In this document: piece by piece, positions 8,544-14,458 of the stretch | Layout of the letters: the number at the start of each line of letters is the position of its first letter | How positions within the stretch are numbered: the stretch's first letter is position 1 | Origin: Pseudoflavonifractor sp. AF19-9AC | GTDB taxonomy: Bacteria; Bacillota; Clostridia; Oscillospirales; Oscillospiraceae | Direction of reading: 5' to 3' | NCBI RefSeq assembly: GCF_003478995.1 | Contig: NZ_QUGI01000008.1 | Coordinates: forward strand, 137,907-154,929 | DNA length: 17,023 nt | Position numbers and translations under genes: made by a program | The notes under the pieces: model-generated | The model's database searches: none | Told to the model about the DNA's origin: nothing | Seen by the model: the letters and a program-made list of their open reading frames with translations, nothing else

Positions 8544-9404
8544 TTAACGGGTCCAGCGCCCGGTGGCGCCGCAGGGGAGAGCCAGACCGCTCTCAGTCAC
8601 CGGCAGTCCCAGCTCTTCCGACACCGTGTGGCCGCCGAAGCGCTTGGAGATGAGGGCTTCCAGAATGTAGGTGACCACGCTGGGGGCAAGGCCAGTGGTG
8701 TAGGAGTTGAGGATGATGAACAGGGGATCGTCAGAGAGCACCCCGCTCACCAGCTCCACGAAGGGATAGAGGTTCTCCTCCAGCTTCCACACCTCGCCCG
8801 TGGGGCCCCGGCCGTAGGAGGGGGGGTCCATGATGATGGCGTCATAGCGCCGGCCGCGGCGGATCTCCCGCTCCACAAACTTGGCGCAGTCGTCCACAAT
8901 CCAGCGGATGGGGGCGTCCTCCAGCCCGGAGCTCTTGGCGTTCTCCCGGGCCCACTGGACCATGCCCTTGGCCGCATCCACATGGCACACGTGGGCTCCG
9001 GCGGCGGCGCAGGCCACGGTGGCTCCGCCGGTGTAGGCAAAAAGGTTGAGCACATTTACCGGCCGACCGGCCTTCTGGATCTGTTCCCGGGCGAAGTCCC
9101 AGTTGGCGGCCTGCTCGGGGAAGAGGCCGGTGTGCTTGAAGTTCATGGGCTTAATATTAAAGGTAAGGTCCTTGTAGGAGACGGTCCAGCGCTCGGGCAT
9201 GGACTTGTTCTGCCACTGTCCGCCGCCGGTGGAGGAGCGGGCATACCGCCCCGCGTTTACCTTCCAGCCCCGGTGGGTCCGGGGCGTGTTCCAGATAGCC
9301 TGGGGATCGGGCCGCACCAGCAGCTGATCCCCCCAGCGCTCCAGCTTTTCGCCCCGGGAGCAGTCAATGAGCTCATAGTCTGTCCATTGATCGGATAACC
9401 ACAT
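8544..9404 (-). CDS. RlmI/RlmK-like class I SAM-dependent rRNA methyltransferase
   Basis: The 286-residue protein belongs to the COG1092-type methyltransferases that modify 23S rRNA. Seen: HTGLFPEQ (91-98), the family motif just before the SAM site; VLNLFAYTGGATVA (118-131) as motif I; D143 as the acidic ribose contact; DD171 region; and DPPSYGRG (193-200) as the catalytic-loop motif IV. It is shorter than E. coli RlmI (about 396 residues) because the N-terminal PUA-like part is reduced. Whether it makes m5C or another mark cannot be told from sequence alone. ATG 9404 is chosen over ATG 9422 because GGTGAGGTG lies 8 nt upstream, and because the promoter at 9443-9471 predicts a start site that leaves a normal 5' leader. 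It is probably the first gene of the minus-strand operon. Confidence 0.85.
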   Translation of the reverse strand: MWLSDQWTDYELIDCSRGEKLERWGDQLLVRPDPQAIWNTPRTHRGWKVNAGRYARSSTGGGQWQNKSMPERWTVSYKDLTFNIKPMNFKHTGLFPEQAANWDFAREQIQKAGRPVNVLNLFAYTGGATVACAAAGAHVCHVDAAKGMVQWARENAKSSGLEDAPIRWIVDDCAKFVEREIRRGRRYDAIIMDPPSYGRGPTGEVWKLEENLYPFVELVSGVLSDDPLFIILNSYTTGLAPSVVTYILEALISKRFGGHTVSEELGLPVTESGLALPCGATGRWTR

Positions 9405-9442
9405 CAGGATACACCTCACCATTTTATCATCGAAACTAAGTT

Positions 9443-9471
9443 AGTATATCATTTCAGCCCCATTCAGTCAA
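9443..9471 (-). promoter_or_regulatory. Sigma-A promoter for the methyltransferase-ecf-truA-clp operon
   Basis: On the minus strand TTGACT (9466-9471) is followed after exactly 17 nt by TATACT (9443-9448). A TGA directly before the -10 matches the extended -10 element. Initiation near 9436 would give about a 30-nt leader before ATG 9404. This is the strongest promoter seen in the window. Confidence 0.8.
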
Positions 9472-9479
9472 TGAATTTG

Positions 9480-9492
9480 CCGGAACTTCCGG
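9480..9492. promoter_or_regulatory. Perfect 13-bp palindrome between divergent promoters
   Basis: CCGGAA-C-TTCCGG is a perfect inverted repeat with a one-base centre. It lies just upstream of the minus-strand -35 box and about 33 nt upstream of the plus-strand -35 box. The position suits an operator acting on both promoters. No regulator is assigned. Confidence 0.35.
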
Positions 9493-9518
9493 GGGAAAGG
9501 GGGGAAACGGGGACTGGG
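9491..9518 (+). other. Potential G-quadruplex (four G-runs)
   Basis: Four G-runs of 5, 6, 4 and 3 bases are separated by loops AAA, AAAC and ACT, which satisfies the usual G-quadruplex pattern (runs of at least three, loops of up to seven). It overlaps the end of the palindrome and ends 7 nt before the -35 box of the plus-strand promoter. The pattern is directly visible. Folding and any effect on transcription are inference. Confidence 0.5.
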
Positions 9519-9525
9519 ATAAGGA

Positions 9526-9554
9526 TTGTATTTTTCGGCGGCCTGTGATAAAAT
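9526..9554 (+). promoter_or_regulatory. Sigma-A promoter for the DivIVA-like gene
   Basis: TTGTAT (9526-9531) and TAAAAT (9549-9554) are separated by 17 nt, with TGA directly before the -10 as an extended -10 element. Initiation near 9561 would leave about 60 nt before ATG 9623. Confidence 0.7.
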
Positions 9555-9622
9555 ACACGGGAAACCGACTGAAATGGACCGCCCCGCCGGGGCGGCAGAA
9601 CAAATGAGGAGTCATAACGACC

Positions 9623-10321
9623 ATGGATCATCTCTTCCGTACCGCCGCCTTTGGCGGCTTTCAGCGCCAGGACGTGCTGGCCTATTTGGAGCAGACGGCA
9701 AAGGAACAGCAGGAAAAGCAGCAGCAGCTTCAGCAGCAGCTCGCCCAGGCCCAGGAGGCCGGGGAGCGGCAGAGCAAGCAGCTCAGCGAACAGGGCGAAC
9801 GGCTCAATGCCCTGGCCGGAGAAAACCAGCAGCTGCGCGCCCAGCTGGAGGAGCTGCGCCGCAATCTGTCTGCCAGCCTGACCCAGGCCAACGACGCCGG
9901 AGAGGAACTGGTCCGGGTGAAGGGAGAGCTGGAGGCGGCCCGCAGCCGCATCGCCGCCCTGGAGCCGGACGCCGCCGCCTACGCCGCTGTGAAGGAGCGC
10001 ACCGCCGGGGTGGAGCTGGAGGCCCACCGCCGGGCCCAGGAGATTCAGAATGAGGCAGAGGAGAAGGCCCGCCAGCTGCGCCGTCAGATGGAGCAGTGGG
10101 TCCAGCGGGTGGAGCGGGAGTTTGACAGCCTGCGCAGCCAGGTGGAGTCCACCGTCTCCCATGCCGCCGACCAGCTGGGCAAGGCCGGGCAGTGTCTGGA
10201 GCAGGTCAATATCCTTATGGGGGAGCAGGACTCCGCCCTGGAGGCGCTGGCCCAGACCTGTGCCGAGGTGGACCCGGCCAAGGTGGCCGCACCCATGCCC
10301 ATCCCGGAGAATGAGCCCTGA
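9623..10321 (+). CDS. DivIVA-like coiled-coil protein
   Basis: The 232-residue protein begins with a short globular segment, FRTAAFGGFQRQDVLAYLE (5-23), that resembles the DivIVA/GpsB-type N-terminus of Clostridia (the F-GG/GY-R-x-DV-x-x-YL-E pattern). Long Gln/Glu/Arg/Ala-rich heptads follow, predicted coiled coil at about 24-112 and 130-195, and then a short Pro-containing tail. No membrane segment or enzymatic motif is present. DivIVA-type proteins assemble at curved membrane and division sites, so a role in cell division or envelope organisation is inferred, not shown. ATG 9623 has GAGGAG 11 nt upstream and its own promoter at 9526-9554. It is monocistronic: a strong hairpin follows 20 nt after the stop and the next gene is convergent. 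Confidence 0.65.
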   Translation: MDHLFRTAAFGGFQRQDVLAYLEQTAKEQQEKQQQLQQQLAQAQEAGERQSKQLSEQGERLNALAGENQQLRAQLEELRRNLSASLTQANDAGEELVRVKGELEAARSRIAALEPDAAAYAAVKERTAGVELEAHRRAQEIQNEAEEKARQLRRQMEQWVQRVEREFDSLRSQVESTVSHAADQLGKAGQCLEQVNILMGEQDSALEALAQTCAEVDPAKVAAPMPIPENEP

Positions 10322-10340
10322 GCATAAGAAATGAATACGA

Positions 10341-10382
10341 AACGGAAAGACGCCGTCCCTATGGGGACGGCGTCTTTCCGTT
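10341..10382. terminator. Perfect 19-bp hairpin between convergent genes (bidirectional terminator)
   Basis: AACGGAAAGACGCCGTCCC (10341-10359) and its exact reverse complement (10364-10382) flank a 4-nt loop TATG. It lies between the stop of the DivIVA-like gene and the stop of the convergent FAD-subunit gene. There is no long T-tract on the plus side. On the minus side the arm is followed by a moderately T-rich stretch. It can work in both directions. Confidence 0.75.
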
Positions 10383-10428
10383 GTCAAGAACCCAAACCTG
10401 GGGTGGGGGAATACCGCAAATCAGAGCA

Positions 10429-11289
10429 CTATTTTGCCTGGGCCTGGTCCATCAGAGCGGCCAGCAGATCGTCGGCCAGCCCCTTTACCGCCTGCCGCTT
10501 GTAGGGCATAGAGGGGCGGTTGGGGATGGAGGCCTCAATTTCGGCGGAGAGGGCTGCGAAGAAGGCGGGCAGCAGATCCCGGGACAGGGGTTGTCCTTCC
10601 AGCGCCGCGGCGGAGCGGGCCAGGAAGGCCCGGCGGGCCACCGCGCCCAGAGCCAGGCGCACCTGCTCCGTCTTACCCTCCCGGAGGGTCAGGGAGACCG
10701 CCAGAGTGATTTTGGCGATGGTCACATGGGCCTGCTCGCCCAGCTTCACAAAGGCGTTGCAGTTGTCAGGACCGGGGAGGGGAAGCTCGAAGGCGGTGAT
10801 GGCCTCATCCTCTGCCAGCGTCAGCTTGCCTTGGGGGGAGACCAGCTCCTCCATGGGCAGGCGGCGGACGGACTCCTTGCTGTTGAGCACCACGCCCTGG
10901 GCGCCCAGCACCAGAAGCACCGGATAGATGTCTCCGGCGGGGGAGGCGTTGCCCACGCTGCCGCCCACGGTGCCCCGGTTGCGGACCTGCTTGGAGCCCA
11001 CATTGCCGCAGGCGGCGGCCAGGGCGGGAAAGTACTGCCGCACCAGGAGGTGTTCCTCCACCTGGCTGTGGGTGCAGGCGGCGCCGATGGATAAAACGTT
11101 ATTGTCCAGATGAATGTCCTGAAGCTCCGGGAGGTTCACCAGGCTGATAAGCAACCGGGCATCCCAGGCGGTGTTGTTGCGCTTGGCCAGAAAATCAGTG
11201 CAGCCGGCGATGAGATGGCAGTCCGGAGCGGACATTTCACCAAGGCACTGGGCCAGCTCCGGCAGGGTGTTGGGCTGTAAAAACGTCAT
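10429..11289 (-). CDS. Molybdenum hydroxylase (xanthine dehydrogenase family) FAD-binding subunit
   Basis: The 286-residue product is the medium, FAD-binding subunit of a three-subunit molybdenum hydroxylase. It passes electrons from the 2Fe-2S clusters to the final acceptor. The two FAD-binding motifs are visible: AGCTD (28-32, usually AGGTD) and TVGGSVGNASPAGD (107-120). The C-terminal CO-dehydrogenase-flavoprotein-like domain follows. The frame stays open to 11472, but ATG 11289 is the real start: it gives the family N-terminus (MTFLQPNTLPELAQCL) and overlaps the preceding stop as ATGA, indicating translational coupling. It is the last gene of the three-gene operon, followed by the hairpin at 10341-10382. 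Confidence 0.92.
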   Translation of the reverse strand: MTFLQPNTLPELAQCLGEMSAPDCHLIAGCTDFLAKRNNTAWDARLLISLVNLPELQDIHLDNNVLSIGAACTHSQVEEHLLVRQYFPALAAACGNVGSKQVRNRGTVGGSVGNASPAGDIYPVLLVLGAQGVVLNSKESVRRLPMEELVSPQGKLTLAEDEAITAFELPLPGPDNCNAFVKLGEQAHVTIAKITLAVSLTLREGKTEQVRLALGAVARRAFLARSAAALEGQPLSRDLLPAFFAALSAEIEASIPNRPSMPYKRQAVKGLADDLLAALMDQAQAK

Positions 11290-11762
11290 GCCTTGGCCAC
11301 CTCCCGAAGCTGCTTGGCCGCATCCTGTACGGCGGCCAGAATCTGCACATAGCCCGAGCAGCGGCAGATGTTGCCGGACAGGGCAATGCGGATTTCCTCT
11401 TCCGTTGGGTCGGGGTTCTGCAGCAGCAGTCCCTTGGTGCTCATAATCATGCCGGGGGTGCAGAAGCCGCACTGAATGGCCACATGCTCTATAAAGGCAT
11501 TTTGGATGATGTCCAGCTCGCCGTTTTCCGCCAGGCCTTCAATGGTGGTCACCCGATGGCCCTCCAGCTGTCCCGCCAGCACCAGGCAGGAATGGACGGC
11601 CTTGTCGTCCAATAAAATGGTGCAGGCGCCGCACTCCCCCTCGCCGCAGCTCTCCTTGGCGCCGGTGAGGAGAAAGTCCTCACGCAGCACGTCGATGAGC
11701 CGCTTCTGGGGCGGCAGATCCCGGCTGACCGGTCGGCCGTTTAAGGTAAAATTGACAATCAT
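11286..11762 (-). CDS. Molybdenum hydroxylase (xanthine dehydrogenase family) 2Fe-2S subunit
   Basis: The 158-residue small subunit carries two [2Fe-2S] clusters that shuttle electrons from the Mo centre to FAD. The plant-ferredoxin-type cluster ligands are C39, C44, C47 and C59 (ESCGEGECGACT). The second, helical-domain cluster uses C98, C101, C133 and C135 (QCGFCTPGM and GNICRCSGY). All eight cysteines are present, so the subunit looks functional. ATG 11762 has AGAGGAGA 5 nt upstream and starts 12 nt after the Mo-subunit stop. The gene overlaps the FAD-subunit start by 4 nt. Confidence 0.95.
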   Translation of the reverse strand: MIVNFTLNGRPVSRDLPPQKRLIDVLREDFLLTGAKESCGEGECGACTILLDDKAVHSCLVLAGQLEGHRVTTIEGLAENGELDIIQNAFIEHVAIQCGFCTPGMIMSTKGLLLQNPDPTEEEIRIALSGNICRCSGYVQILAAVQDAAKQLREVAKA

Positions 11763-11774
11763 GGGTATCTCCTC

Positions 11775-14036
11775 TCATGCCTCGTCCCGGTGTTCCAGGG
11801 CGGACAGAATATGGGCCGGATCCAGAGGCAGCTGGGACAGCTCCAGTCCCAGCGCGTCGTTGACGGCGGCGATGAGGGCGGGGGCCACCGGGACATAGCA
11901 GGCCTCGCCGATGGACTTGGCACCGAAGGGGCCCTCCTCATCGGGTTTTTCAATAAACAGGGTGTCGATATTGGGCAGGTCGCAGGCCCGGGCCACATGG
12001 TAGCGCTGCAGATCGGCGTTGAGTGCCCGGCCGGTTTTGGGATCCAGCTTCAGCTGTTCGCAGAACACCAGGCCCATGCCCTGCTGCACGGAGCTGCCCA
12101 CCTGCCCCCGGCACAGAGCGGGGTTCAGGGCCTTGCCCACATCGTGGACGGCCAGATAGTCCACCACCTTGCAAAGTCCGGTGTAGGTGTCCACCTCCAC
12201 CTCTGCGAAGTGGGCGGCAGCGGGGCCGGGATTGGAGGTGGGGACGTGGGTGTGGGAGACGAACAGGGCCTCCGTGCCCTTGTCGGCCACATAGTAGGCC
12301 ACCTGACTGTAGGTGCACCGGCGCTGGGGTTCGGCGGTGACAAAGAGGGTGCCGTCCTGGCTAGACAGCTCCTCCGGGGCGCAGTGGAGAAGTTCTCCGG
12401 CGTTGCGCTTGAGCTGCTCCAGCAGCAGGTTGGAGGCGTCCAGAATGGCCCGGCCCAGAACGTAGATGGAGCGGCTGGTGTAGCAGCCGTTGTCCAGGGC
12501 ATTGTAGGCGGTGTCGCCCTCCGGAAGATCCACCAGATCGGGAGAGATAGACAGTACCTCGGCCACAATACTCCGGAAGACCATGACCTCGCCGCAGCCG
12601 TGGTCATGGACGTTGCAGTTGACGTGGACGGAGCCGTCCTCCTCCATCTTTACCACCACGGTGCCCCAGTCTCCCTTCCGGGGGAAGTAGCCCGAGGTGT
12701 GGGTGGCAAGGGCCATGCCGATGCCACGTACGTAGCGGCCGGAGCGGTCCTGCCCCGCCAGGCGGGCCTTCCGTTCCTCCCAGTGGAAGCGATCCCGGCC
12801 CAAAAGGAGGGCGTCCTCCAGGGGCAGATTGCCCAGGGAGAAGTTGTTGATGCGGCTGGTGGCGTAGGGGGGCAGGATGTTGCGCAGGCGAAGCTCAATG
12901 GGGTCCATTCCGAAGTGGCGGGCGGCGGCGTTCATCATGTTTTCCATGATGAGGGCAGCCTCCGGACCGCCCCAGCCCCGGTAACTGCCCGTGATGGGGG
13001 TGTTGGTGCATACGGTGGTGGCCCGGTACTCCACATTGGGGATGTTGTACACCCAGCTGAGCTTTTTGGAGATGGAGCCGGCGTAGTCCGGGGAGACGGT
13101 CTGGTAGGCACCGGCGTCCAGCCGACAGTCCAGCTGCAGACCGGTAATGGTGCGCTGGGGAGAGAATTTTACCTTGATGTGGCTGTCCAGGGGGTGCTTG
13201 AGCATGGTGCACAGCATTACCTCGGAACGGGAGAGGTGAAGCATCACCGGTCGGCCGGTCATTTTGGCGGCACAGGCGACCAAAGGCTCCAAAACCATCT
13301 CCTGCTTGCTGCCGAAAGAACCGCCCATGGGAGTTTTGATCACCCGGATATGGCTCATGGGCATGCCAAGGATGGTGGCGATGGCAGAGCGGGCGCCAAA
13401 GACAGACTGTGTGGCCGTCCAGACGGTCATGCGGTCGGAGGCGGGCTTATAGTCAGCCACGGCGCAGTGGGTCTCCATGGCGATGTGGCTCACTCGCTGG
13501 GAGGAGGTGTGGTGACAGAATTCCTCGCCCTGGGCACTGGCGTAGTCCCCGTAGCCGATGAGAGGCAGCCGGACCACTCCGTCCTTTTCGTGGATGGAGC
13601 GGGCGTCCTCGGCCAGAGCCTGCTCCGGGTCAAAAATGGGGGGCAGAGGGTCGATGTCGGCCTGAATCAGCTGGACGGCCCGCTGGGCGATCTCCGGGGA
13701 TTCCGCCACAACGGCGGCAATGCGGTCGCCCACAAAGCGGACGTGGCGGGTAAAGAGAGTCTCCTGATCGGGAAGCTGTTCCGTGGCCCGCACCCGCCCC
13801 CGGTTATAGAGTACATGGGAGGTGTTCTCATAGCTGAGTACCTGAACCACACCCGGCAGGGCCAGGGCCTGACTTGCGTCCAGCTTACGAACCATACCGT
13901 GGGCCACAGGACTGAGGAACAGCTTCATGTACAGCATGCCGGGCAGGCGCAGGTCAGCGGCATAGCAGAGCTGTCCGCTGGCCTTGGCTTTGGAGTCATT
14001 GACCGGAATATCTTTTCCAATATATTGATAGTCCAT
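11775..14036 (-). CDS. Molybdenum hydroxylase (xanthine dehydrogenase family) molybdopterin-binding large subunit
   Basis: The 753-residue catalytic subunit holds the molybdenum-molybdopterin cofactor and hydroxylates a C-H next to a ring nitrogen, or oxidises an aldehyde, using water. Seen: the Mo-binding loops TPMGGSFGSKQE (235-246), GSYRGWGGPEA (350-360) and HDHGCGEV (477-484), and GPFGAKSIGEA (702-712), in which E711 aligns with the family's catalytic base. The arginine/GWGGP loop is the xanthine dehydrogenase/aldehyde oxidase type, not the CO dehydrogenase type. The substrate cannot be read off and 'xanthine' is only the family name. GCGE where GQG is usual is an odd variant. ATG 14036 (not 14069) is chosen because AAGGAGG lies 6 nt upstream. 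No cofactor-insertion gene (XdhC- or MocA-like) is in the window. It is the first gene of the operon, divergent from the transporter-lyase genes. Confidence 0.93.
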   Translation of the reverse strand: MDYQYIGKDIPVNDSKAKASGQLCYAADLRLPGMLYMKLFLSPVAHGMVRKLDASQALALPGVVQVLSYENTSHVLYNRGRVRATEQLPDQETLFTRHVRFVGDRIAAVVAESPEIAQRAVQLIQADIDPLPPIFDPEQALAEDARSIHEKDGVVRLPLIGYGDYASAQGEEFCHHTSSQRVSHIAMETHCAVADYKPASDRMTVWTATQSVFGARSAIATILGMPMSHIRVIKTPMGGSFGSKQEMVLEPLVACAAKMTGRPVMLHLSRSEVMLCTMLKHPLDSHIKVKFSPQRTITGLQLDCRLDAGAYQTVSPDYAGSISKKLSWVYNIPNVEYRATTVCTNTPITGSYRGWGGPEAALIMENMMNAAARHFGMDPIELRLRNILPPYATSRINNFSLGNLPLEDALLLGRDRFHWEERKARLAGQDRSGRYVRGIGMALATHTSGYFPRKGDWGTVVVKMEEDGSVHVNCNVHDHGCGEVMVFRSIVAEVLSISPDLVDLPEGDTAYNALDNGCYTSRSIYVLGRAILDASNLLLEQLKRNAGELLHCAPEELSSQDGTLFVTAEPQRRCTYSQVAYYVADKGTEALFVSHTHVPTSNPGPAAAHFAEVEVDTYTGLCKVVDYLAVHDVGKALNPALCRGQVGSSVQQGMGLVFCEQLKLDPKTGRALNADLQRYHVARACDLPNIDTLFIEKPDEEGPFGAKSIGEACYVPVAPALIAAVNDALGLELSQLPLDPAHILSALEHRDEA

Positions 14037-14115
14037 TGGAATCCTCCTTATAAAACTGCACTGCGGCATGCAGAAATAAGAATGTTGCCGTTTGTAACTA
14101 TTAAAGACAGAAGTT

Positions 14116-14137
14116 CATCAAAACAGCATCAAAACAG
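14116..14137. repeat. Perfect tandem 11-bp direct repeat (CATCAAAACAG x2)
   Basis: CATCAAAACAG occurs twice without a gap, a period of about one helical turn. The AAAACAG core recurs at 14201-14207 and 14232-14238. It lies about 80 nt upstream of the hydroxylase start and 320 nt upstream of the transporter start. Repeats in phase with the helix are typical of activator binding sites. The regulator is unknown. Confidence 0.5.
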
Positions 14138-14333
14138 GATTAAGAAGGACAATGGAACGAAAAATTAGGAAATTAGAAAGAATTTGAAAAGGAAGAAGCA
14201 AAAACAGGAGAATTCCCACACCCTCCAACGGAAAACAGCGTAAAATAAAAATTTCATAATTTAGCAAGATGATTTGACGCTCTTTTGATGAGGGGAATCC
14301 ATAATGGGCTTGCCTGTGAAAGAAGGAGTGAAA

Positions 14334-14369
14334 ATGGAAAACCTAGTGAAGAAGAGGAGGTATGTGTGA
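14334..14369 (+). CDS. Possible 11-residue leader peptide (MENLVKKRRYV)
   Basis: This very short ORF has a very good ribosome binding site (AAGGAG, 5 nt before ATG) and ends with TGA 89 nt before the transporter ATG. Its Lys-Lys-Arg-Arg block is encoded with two consecutive AGG codons that also resemble a Shine-Dalgarno. A hairpin begins 16 nt after its stop. The arrangement resembles a translated leader controlling downstream expression. It contains no histidine codon, so it is not a simple histidine attenuator. It could be fortuitous. Confidence 0.3.
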   Translation: MENLVKKRRYV

Positions 14370-14385
14370 CAAGATAAGGTCTACA

Positions 14386-14414
14386 GCAAAGAGAGACTAT
14401 GGTCTTCTTTTTGC
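14386..14414 (+). promoter_or_regulatory. Leader hairpin upstream of the transporter gene
   Basis: GCAAAGAGAGAC (14386-14397) pairs with the segment at 14402-14414 across a TATG loop, giving 12 base pairs including one G-U and one bulged T at 14406. It lies 31 nt before the GGAGGGG ribosome binding site. The 3' arm contains TTTTT, but no T-tract follows the stem, so it is a leader structure and not a clear terminator. The 8-mer AAACCTAG flanks it at 14339-14346 and 14418-14425. Confidence 0.4.
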
Positions 14415-14458
14415 GGCAAACCTAGCGCATTGATTGTTCTTAATTGGAGGGGAAATAT

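Larger units (their letters stand above)
14037..14458. other. AT-rich divergent intergenic control region
   Basis: This 422-bp stretch separates the divergent hydroxylase and transporter operons. It is clearly more AT-rich than its neighbours, with a purine-rich plus strand around 14140-14210. It contains a tandem 11-bp repeat, a short leader ORF and a hairpin, listed separately. No convincing -35/-10 pair with correct spacing was found on either strand, although both operons must start here. No T-box, SAM or other familiar riboswitch signature was recognised. Confidence 0.7.

Noticed and set aside
11290..11472. N-terminal extension of the FAD subunit up to 11472
   Set aside because: The extension is Arg/Pro/Gly-rich, lies wholly inside the 2Fe-2S subunit gene and lacks family similarity. 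ATG 11289 gives the normal N-terminus and an ATGA overlap.
14274..14305. TTGACG (14274-14279) with CATAAT (14300-14305) as a promoter for the transporter operon
   Set aside because: The spacer is 20 nt, too long for a normal sigma-A promoter, and neither element has an extended -10 to compensate.
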